Positions 7,975 through 12,120 of a stretch of 12,120 nucleotides of DNA are shown piece by piece. The stretch is from JBDHZU01 sp039812085. Lineage in GTDB: Bacteria; Actinomycetota; Actinomycetes; S36-B12; UBA10799. Positions within the stretch are counted from its first letter, which is position 1, and every line of letters begins with the position of its first letter. The notes under the pieces are model-generated. The model saw nothing but the letters and a program-made list of their open reading frames with translations. It was not told the DNA's origin and made no database searches. The position numbers were made by a program, and so were the translations under genes. The stretch lies in NCBI GenBank assembly GCA_039812085.1, contig JBDHZU010000053.1, positions 1 to 12,120 of the forward strand, in the 5' to 3' direction.

Positions 7975-8487
7975 ATGAACTCAGTCCGTCTGCTCTTGCT
8001 CGACCGCGACGGCACGATCAACCGATCTGCACAGCGTGGGCGGTATGTCACTGACCCGGCAGAGGTTGAACTGCTGAATGGAGTCGGTCCGGCAATCGCA
8101 CGGTTCAATCGGGCCGGCATTCCAGTTGTCGTTGCGACCAATCAGCAGGGTGTTGCAACGGGGAAGATGACAATGCGTGACGTCCAAGCCGTCAACGAAA
8201 CAATCGCGCAATTGCTATTGCAGCATGGGGCTCACATCGACCAGTTCTTGATTTGTCCTCATCGAGAAGGAACCTGTGACTGCCGTAAACCGCAGCCAGG
8301 ATTGTTGATCACGGCCATGCAGGAATACGGCGTTGATAGAGAGGGTGCTGTCTTCGTGGGGGATGCCGATAGCGACCGTGAAGCTGCATCTGCGGCAGGA
8401 ATACGAGGTATTCAGGTCAGTGAAGCTGGACCTCTCACAACAGCAACAGTGTTGGATGGACTGCCGATTATTTGTTCGTCGTCATAG
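7975..8487 (+). CDS. gmhB: D-glycero-D-manno-heptose-1,7-bisphosphate 7-phosphatase (HAD)
   Basis: HAD subclass IIIA phosphatase that removes the C7 phosphate from heptose 1,7-bisphosphate, leaving heptose 1-phosphate for nucleotide activation. There are 170 residues from ATG 7975. HAD motif I is 'LLLLDRDGTIN' (nucleophile Asp10, acid/base Asp12). Motif II is 'VVVATNQQG' with Thr55. The zinc-binding loop 'CPHREGTCDC' (Cys94, His96, Cys101, Cys103) is typical of GmhB and the histidinol-phosphatase group. Lys105 lies in 'RKP'. Motif IV is 'FVGDADSD' (Asp130, Asp134). The frame extends upstream to 7933 inside gmhA, but ATG 7975, two bases after the gmhA stop, places motif I at the usual distance from the N-terminus. 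Its ribosome site is poor, so it probably relies on coupling to gmhA. Pairing with an HddA kinase predicts preference for the alpha anomer (GDP-heptose branch); that is inferred from the neighbour, not from a residue I can point to. Confidence 0.9.
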   Translation: MNSVRLLLLDRDGTINRSAQRGRYVTDPAEVELLNGVGPAIARFNRAGIPVVVATNQQGVATGKMTMRDVQAVNETIAQLLLQHGAHIDQFLICPHREGTCDCRKPQPGLLITAMQEYGVDREGAVFVGDADSDREAASAAGIRGIQVSEAGPLTTATVLDGLPIICSSS

Positions 8488-8533
8488 CTGAACGGCTAGA
8501 CGGGCGAAATTCCGACACAACGGGTGAGTCAAT

Positions 8534-8563
8534 TTGAGACTTACGGGGTGAAACTGCGATACC
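8534..8563 (+). promoter_or_regulatory. Candidate promoter for the DUF3068 gene
   Basis: TTGAGA (8534-8539), an 18-base spacer and GATACC (8558-8563) preceded by TGC, which makes an extended -10. Transcription would start near 8570, giving a leader of about 30 bases that carries the AAAGGGA ribosome site. It lies in the 113-base gap after gmhB, where no clear terminator hairpin was seen, so read-through from the heptose genes is also possible. Confidence 0.45.
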
Positions 8564-8600
8564 TTCTGCTTCGTTGGTCTGAAGATCGAAAGGGACAATA

Positions 8601-9584
8601 GTGAAGCGTGTAATTGGACTCATCCTGTTCGGGCTGGGGATCTTTCTATTGATCCTTGCGCCGATGTTCCGTTTCTACGTCGGGCCAAAGGCCGCCGTAG
8701 CCCCACTTGATCAGTACACCGAGTCCACCGGTGTGGGAACTGTGATCAAGCAGTTGGATATCGCGAAGTTCGGCGCTGGTGAGATTGTCTATAAGGCAGA
8801 GAACTTCCCGATGAAGCAAACGCGATACACGCGTGGTGACGTGAATGCCTCTGAGCAGGATCCTGCTAAGTCAGACAACCTTGCCGTGTATGACACGTTC
8901 CAGCGGGTCAACAACACCGACAACAACGAACTGGTGAACGCCAGCTCCTCTCGTTATGCATTTGGTCGCACGAACTCCGAACTGAACAACTGCTGCGGTG
9001 CGAACGCCAGCGGTAAGCAGGTTCAGTTCTCCGGCATCATGCCGCTGAAGTGGCCATTCTTCCTCAAGCAGCAGGCCTACGACATCTGGGATGACACCAC
9101 GCAGGGCACTATTCCCGCTCAGTTCGTGGCTGAAGAGGATCACGCTGGCGTGAAGTCGTACAAGTTCCAGCAGAACTTGGCTCCGACCGCAGTTCCAGGA
9201 TCTGACACGAAGCTTGGCGACAAGACCCTTCAGCAGTACAGCACTGCGGCCATCACTACGTGGGTGGAGCCAGAAACAGGCCAGATCGTGGACTCGAGCC
9301 AGACCACCAAGGTCACTCTTCGAGACACGGCTGAACCCACCAAGGATGTTGCAACGGCCCTTGAGCTCAGCGCTCATGGAGATCCCAGCTTCATCGAGAA
9401 GTCAGCCAAGGACATCAACTCCAAGGCCAGCCAGCTCTCCCTCGTGATGAACACGCTGCCGATCGTTTGTTTGATCGCCGGCATTGTGCTCGCACTGATC
9501 GGCTTCCTGCTCGGACGTTCAAAGGATGACCAGAACAGCGGTGGTGCATCGGCTCCGGCGCAAGGTCCTCCCGCGACTGTCTAA
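8601..9584 (+). CDS. DUF3068 membrane protein (Rv0227c / NCgl2760-like), lipoglycan maturation
   Basis: Membrane-anchored extracytoplasmic protein of the DUF3068 family (labelled 'porin PorA family' in some databases, which should not be taken literally). A Corynebacterium member, NCgl2760 as I recall, is reported to be needed for lipomannan maturation and lipoarabinomannan synthesis. The 327 residues are fewer than the roughly 420 of Rv0227c. An N-terminal span at residues 4-22 ('VIGLILFGLGIFLLILAP') is followed by a soluble domain with the family-like 'GIMPLKWPFFLKQQAYDIWD'. A second span lies at about 285-306, and a short Ser/Gly/Ala/Pro tail ends the protein. Start GTG 8601 has AAAGGGA at 8589-8595 five bases upstream. 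It has its own likely promoter and a strong terminator, so it is probably monocistronic. Codon choice is clearly more biased (AAG, AAC, ACC, CTG) than in aftD or the heptose genes and resembles rpsA, suggesting high expression. Biochemical function is not known. Confidence 0.85.
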   Translation: MKRVIGLILFGLGIFLLILAPMFRFYVGPKAAVAPLDQYTESTGVGTVIKQLDIAKFGAGEIVYKAENFPMKQTRYTRGDVNASEQDPAKSDNLAVYDTFQRVNNTDNNELVNASSSRYAFGRTNSELNNCCGANASGKQVQFSGIMPLKWPFFLKQQAYDIWDDTTQGTIPAQFVAEEDHAGVKSYKFQQNLAPTAVPGSDTKLGDKTLQQYSTAAITTWVEPETGQIVDSSQTTKVTLRDTAEPTKDVATALELSAHGDPSFIEKSAKDINSKASQLSLVMNTLPIVCLIAGIVLALIGFLLGRSKDDQNSGGASAPAQGPPATV

Positions 9585-9606
9585 GCGCCAATAACGCTTC
9601 ACCTAA

Positions 9607-9646
9607 ACGATTGGGTTGGTCCGGTATTCCGGACCAACCCAATCGT
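9607..9646 (+). terminator. Strong intrinsic terminator-like hairpin after the DUF3068 gene
   Basis: A perfect 18-bp inverted repeat (9607-9624 and 9629-9646) encloses the loop TATT, 22 bases after the DUF3068 stop. No U-run follows, as is common for actinobacterial terminators. It would separate the DUF3068 transcript from rpsA. The perfect symmetry also fits a bidirectional block, but no minus-strand gene ends here. Confidence 0.85.
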
Positions 9647-9793
9647 CGTATAGGCTTGAGGTGCGGTTAGTTCGCGGTGTTCCTAGACAGAGAGGAACCC
9701 GTATCTCGGATTACTTCCTTGATTAACTCCCAGCGAGTCGGACTTGTCGTGCCGTCCAACGTTCCATGTCCGATTCCGGAGTTCTTTCTCTCC
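9647..9793 (+). promoter_or_regulatory. rpsA leader region with small hairpin
   Basis: These 147 bases between the terminator and the rpsA ATG should contain the rpsA promoter and untranslated leader. A 6-bp hairpin GTTCCT/AGGAAC (9679-9684 and 9693-9698, eight-base loop) is present. Possible -10 sequences TATAGG (9649-9654) and TAGGCT (9651-9656) lack a good -35. GGAG at 9778-9781 is the only ribosome site candidate. In several bacteria S1 represses its own synthesis through its leader, but nothing here proves that. Confidence 0.45.
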
Positions 9794-11287
9794 ATGACAG
9801 CCACCACCGACTCTGCAGTTGAGTCGACCGAAACTAGCGCCCCTCGTTCTATCGCCGTTAATGACATCGGTGACGATGCAGCCCTTCTGGCCGCTATCGA
9901 CGAGACCATCAAGTACTTCAACGACGGAGACATCGTCGAAGGCACCATCGTCAAGGTTGACCGAGACGAGGTCCTGCTCGACATCGGTTACAAGACCGAG
10001 GGTGTCATCCCCAGTCGCGAACTTTCTATCAAGCACGACGTCGACCCGAACGAGGTCGTTTCCGTGGGTGATGAGGTCGAGGCTCTCGTCCTGCAGAAGG
10101 AAGACAAAGACGGTCGACTGATCCTGTCGAAAAAGCGTGCTCAATACGAGCGTGCCTGGGGCGATATTGAAGCCGTCAAGGAAGCCGACGGCGTAGTCAA
10201 GGGCAGCGTGATCGAGGTCGTCAAGGGTGGCCTGATCATGGACATCGGCCTGCGTGGCTTCCTGCCCGCATCATTGGTGGAGATGCGCCGAGTGCGCGAC
10301 TTGCAGCCCTATGTCGGCCAAGAGATCGAAGCCAAGATCATCGAACTCGATAAGAACCGAAACAACGTGGTTCTCTCTCGCCGTGCATGGCTGGAGCAGA
10401 CCCAATCGCAGGTTCGCCACGACTTCCTCAACCAGTTGCAGAAGGGCCAGATCCGCAGCGGTGCGGTCAGCTCAATCGTCAACTTCGGTGCATTCGTTGA
10501 TCTGGGTGGCGTAGACGGTCTGGTCCATGTCTCCGAACTGTCTTGGAAGCACATCGATCACCCGTCTGAGGTCGTTGAGGTTGGTCAGGAAGTCACCGTC
10601 GAGGTGCTCGACGTTGACATGGATCGCGAGCGCGTCTCGCTTTCGCTGAAGGCCACCCAGGAAGATCCGTGGCAGCAGTTCGCTCGCACGCACGGCATCG
10701 GCCAGGTTGTGCCGGGTCGTGTGACCAAGCTGGTTCCGTTCGGTGCGTTCGTTCGAGTTGAAGATGGCATCGAAGGACTCGTGCATATCTCCGAGTTGGC
10801 TGAACGTCACGTGGATATGCCGGAACAAGTCGTCACCGTCGATAGCGAAATCTTCGTCAAGGTCATCGATATTGATCTGGAACGTCGTCGTATCAGCTTG
10901 TCGCTGAAGCAAGCAAATGACTCCGGCGGCGGCGTTGATGAACACGATCAGTTCGATCCTTACCTCTACGGCATGCCAGCGTCTTACGACGAAGCAGGTG
11001 CCTACATCGGTCCAGAGGGCTTCGACCCGGAGACGGCCGAGTGGAAGGAAGGCTTCGAGGATCAGCGCGCCGAATGGGAGCGCCAGTACAACGAGGCATA
11101 CGCCAAGTGGCAGCAGCACAAGCAGCAGATCGATGAGGCCAAGCAGGCTGATACCGAAGCTGCCGTTGAGGCGGGCGAAGCCAGCAACTACACCTCGGAC
11201 TCTGACGATGCCAAGGGTGCACTGGACGAAGAGTCCAGCGAAGCTTTGCAGGCACTGCGCGACAAGCTTGCCGGTGGCGACGAGTAG
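9794..11287 (+). CDS. rpsA: 30S ribosomal protein S1
   Basis: Ribosomal protein S1 binds mRNA at the 30S subunit through OB-fold repeats. The 497 residues compare with 481 in M. tuberculosis. Four S1 domains begin at about residues 45 ('GDIVEGTIVKV'), 133 ('GVVKGSVIEV'), 218 ('GQIRSGAVSSIVNFGAFVDL') and 303 ('GQVVPGRVTKLVPFGAFVRV'). The last two end in 'RVSLSLKA' and 'RISLSLKQA'. From about 373 an acidic actinobacterial tail follows, with 'YGMPASYDEAGAYIGPEGF' and a charged Glu/Gln/Lys helix, closing with 'EALQALRDKLAG'. ATG 9794 is preferred over the in-frame GTG 9677: it fits known N-termini and GGAG lies at 9778-9781, although 12 bases is a long spacing. Codon use is strongly biased, as expected for a ribosomal protein. 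The usual neighbour coaE is absent; an mtrP-like gene follows after 19 bases. Confidence 0.97.
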   Translation: MTATTDSAVESTETSAPRSIAVNDIGDDAALLAAIDETIKYFNDGDIVEGTIVKVDRDEVLLDIGYKTEGVIPSRELSIKHDVDPNEVVSVGDEVEALVLQKEDKDGRLILSKKRAQYERAWGDIEAVKEADGVVKGSVIEVVKGGLIMDIGLRGFLPASLVEMRRVRDLQPYVGQEIEAKIIELDKNRNNVVLSRRAWLEQTQSQVRHDFLNQLQKGQIRSGAVSSIVNFGAFVDLGGVDGLVHVSELSWKHIDHPSEVVEVGQEVTVEVLDVDMDRERVSLSLKATQEDPWQQFARTHGIGQVVPGRVTKLVPFGAFVRVEDGIEGLVHISELAERHVDMPEQVVTVDSEIFVKVIDIDLERRRISLSLKQANDSGGGVDEHDQFDPYLYGMPASYDEAGAYIGPEGFDPETAEWKEGFEDQRAEWERQYNEAYAKWQQHKQQIDEAKQADTEAAVEAGEASNYTSDSDDAKGALDEESSEALQALRDKLAGGDE

Positions 11288-11306
11288 TCACCCAACGGTG
11301 ATGTGA

Positions 11307-12065
11307 ATGGTTGAGCCCCTGCAGTCTCCACGCGGTGACGGTATTCGCCGTTCAATCGACCTGGTGAAGGCATTCCGGTTGGAACAAGACCAACCAGATG
11401 TCTTCTACTCAAAATTGGCGGCTGACACGCTGCGAATGATCTCTGCACATATCGAATTGGCAGGATCAACCGTGGTGGATGTGGGCGCTGGCCGCCCTCA
11501 GTTTTCCGATGCTTTTTTGGCCGCGGGCAGTCGATACGTGGGTATCGACCCAGATGTGACTCTGTTGCAACAAACGCGGGGAGGCGGAGCATTAGCTGTG
11601 GCAGGCAGTGGTCTTGATCTGCCCTTGGCTGATGGTGTAGCCGATATTGTGGTTTGCTCAAATGTGTTCGAGCATGTTCCTGATCATCGTACGTTGGGTT
11701 CTGAACTTGCTCGAGTCGTGCGACCGGGAGGGTTCCTGTTCGTCTCATACACGAACTGGTTATCTCCGTGGGGTGGGCATGATTTATCGCCGTATCACTG
11801 GTTCGGAGCGCAACGGGCCACCCGGCGCTATGAACGGAAGTATGGACGGGCATGCAAGCACATCGTCGATGAAAACCTCTTCCGGGTATCGGTTCGTGAC
11901 GGTCTGACGTGGGCGAAATCGCTCGAAGGTTTTACGGTGCAAGATGCTCGTCCGCGTTACTACCCGAACTGGGTGAGTTGGCTGGTTCGCGTCCCGGGTA
12001 TTCGTGAAGTTGCCTCATGGAACCTGTGGATGGCCATCCAGCGGGACTCTGCGGACTCGATGTAG
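11307..12065 (+). CDS. mtrP: SAM-dependent methyltransferase, MtrP/Rv0224c-like
   Basis: Class I SAM methyltransferase of 252 residues, close to the 254 of Rv0224c. In Corynebacterium, MtrP is reported to be needed for efficient transport of trehalose mycolates; its substrate is unclear. Motif I is 'VVDVGAGRPQF' (56-66), with Pro and Gln where many relatives have Gly-x-Gly. Acidic motif II is 'YVGIDPD'. 'VVCSNVFEHVPD' (115-126) is motif IV, and 'VVRPGGFLFVSYTNWLSPWGGHD' spans motifs V-VI. The section after it is characteristic of this subgroup rather than of generic methyltransferases. No membrane span is obvious. ATG 11307 lies 19 bases after the rpsA stop with no terminator between, so the two are probably co-transcribed. 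The start is preceded directly by ATG-TGA. Family assignment is firm; equivalence to MtrP is based on sequence resemblance from memory plus the surrounding envelope genes. Confidence 0.85.
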   Translation: MVEPLQSPRGDGIRRSIDLVKAFRLEQDQPDVFYSKLAADTLRMISAHIELAGSTVVDVGAGRPQFSDAFLAAGSRYVGIDPDVTLLQQTRGGGALAVAGSGLDLPLADGVADIVVCSNVFEHVPDHRTLGSELARVVRPGGFLFVSYTNWLSPWGGHDLSPYHWFGAQRATRRYERKYGRACKHIVDENLFRVSVRDGLTWAKSLEGFTVQDARPRYYPNWVSWLVRVPGIREVASWNLWMAIQRDSADSM

Positions 12066-12120
12066 TGACAGTTCAGTCATTGTCGAGTGATGGATTGGGT
12101 GACAGTCATTGCTTCCGGTG
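12065..12120 (+). CDS. Possible start of a downstream gene, cut by window edge
   Basis: GTG at 12065 shares one base with the mtrP stop (TAGTG) and opens a frame with no stop through the end of the window, 18 codons reading 'MTVQSLSSDGLGDSHCFR'. The tight overlap is typical of a translationally coupled operon partner. There is too little sequence to recognise a family, and a frame this short can stay open by chance. The stretch also contains CAGTCATTG twice (12074-12082 and 12103-12111). Confidence 0.35.
   Translation, partial: MTVQSLSSDGLGDSHCFR

Noticed and set aside
6312..8487. Recent horizontal transfer of the heptose cassette
   Set aside because: Codon and base composition look like the neighbouring aftD, and no insertion sequence, integrase or flanking repeat is visible.
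8484..8500. Small inverted repeat TAGC/GCTA after gmhB as a terminator
   Set aside because: Only 4 bp of stem and no following U-run; too weak to call.
8601..9584. Calling the DUF3068 protein a porin
   Set aside because: The 'PorA' label comes from database naming; the protein has two membrane helices and a soluble domain and does not resemble the short corynebacterial porins.
9677..9793. GTG 9677 as start of rpsA
   Set aside because: The extra 39 residues have no S1 character, known S1 proteins begin near ATG 9794, and there is no ribosome site at 9677.
10472..11119. Long minus-strand frame of 215 residues opposite rpsA
   Set aside because: Typical antisense shadow of a codon-biased gene; no family motif, and the plus strand is unmistakably S1.
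11188..11853. Minus-strand frame of 221 residues across the rpsA-mtrP junction
   Set aside because: It runs antisense through two clear genes and its protein is His/Pro/Arg-rich low-complexity sequence without recognisable domains.

Overview
The window comes from a mycolic-acid actinobacterium (order Mycobacteriales, formerly Corynebacteriales). Three things point there. One is a 1384-residue arabinofuranosyltransferase of the AftD type, a family confined to bacteria with an arabinan cell wall. Another is a DUF3068 membrane protein. The third is a set of genes resembling the envelope locus Rv0224c-Rv0236c of Mycobacterium tuberculosis and its Corynebacterium counterpart. GC content looks moderate by eye rather than mycobacterially high, so a lower-GC member such as Lawsonella or a Corynebacterium is possible. 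That genus guess is inference only.

Layout from left to right. A GT4 glycosyltransferase runs leftwards off the window edge (1-944, minus). Divergent from it is aftD (1030-5184, plus). AftD converges on a membrane acyltransferase of family 3 (4969-6210, minus), and the two coding ends overlap by 216 bp. Divergent from the acyltransferase is a tightly coupled three-gene cassette for D-glycero-D-manno-heptose phosphate: hddA kinase (about 6312-7340), gmhA isomerase (7337-7972) and gmhB phosphatase (7975-8487). A 113-bp gap with a plausible promoter precedes a DUF3068 protein gene with its own strong 18-bp terminator hairpin. After a 147-bp leader comes rpsA (ribosomal protein S1, 9794-11287). 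Close behind is an MtrP-like SAM methyltransferase (11307-12065). A further reading frame may start at 12065, overlapping the mtrP stop by one base.

How the genes fit together. AftD adds or branches arabinan in arabinogalactan and lipoarabinomannan. The DUF3068 family member of Corynebacterium has been linked to lipomannan and lipoarabinomannan maturation. The acyltransferase resembles TmaT, which acetylates trehalose monomycolate, and the methyltransferase resembles MtrP, needed for trehalose-mycolate transport. The window is therefore mainly an outer-envelope assembly locus. The two unexpected residents are the heptose cassette, which in M. tuberculosis sits elsewhere (Rv0113-Rv0115), and rpsA, which in mycobacteria is next to coaE. 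The placement of the heptose cassette inside the arabinan/mycolate locus is the most interesting feature. It suggests that a heptose ends up in an envelope glycan or glycolipid, although the nucleotidyltransferase (hddC) is not present here. No mobile element, CRISPR array, tRNA or rRNA was seen.
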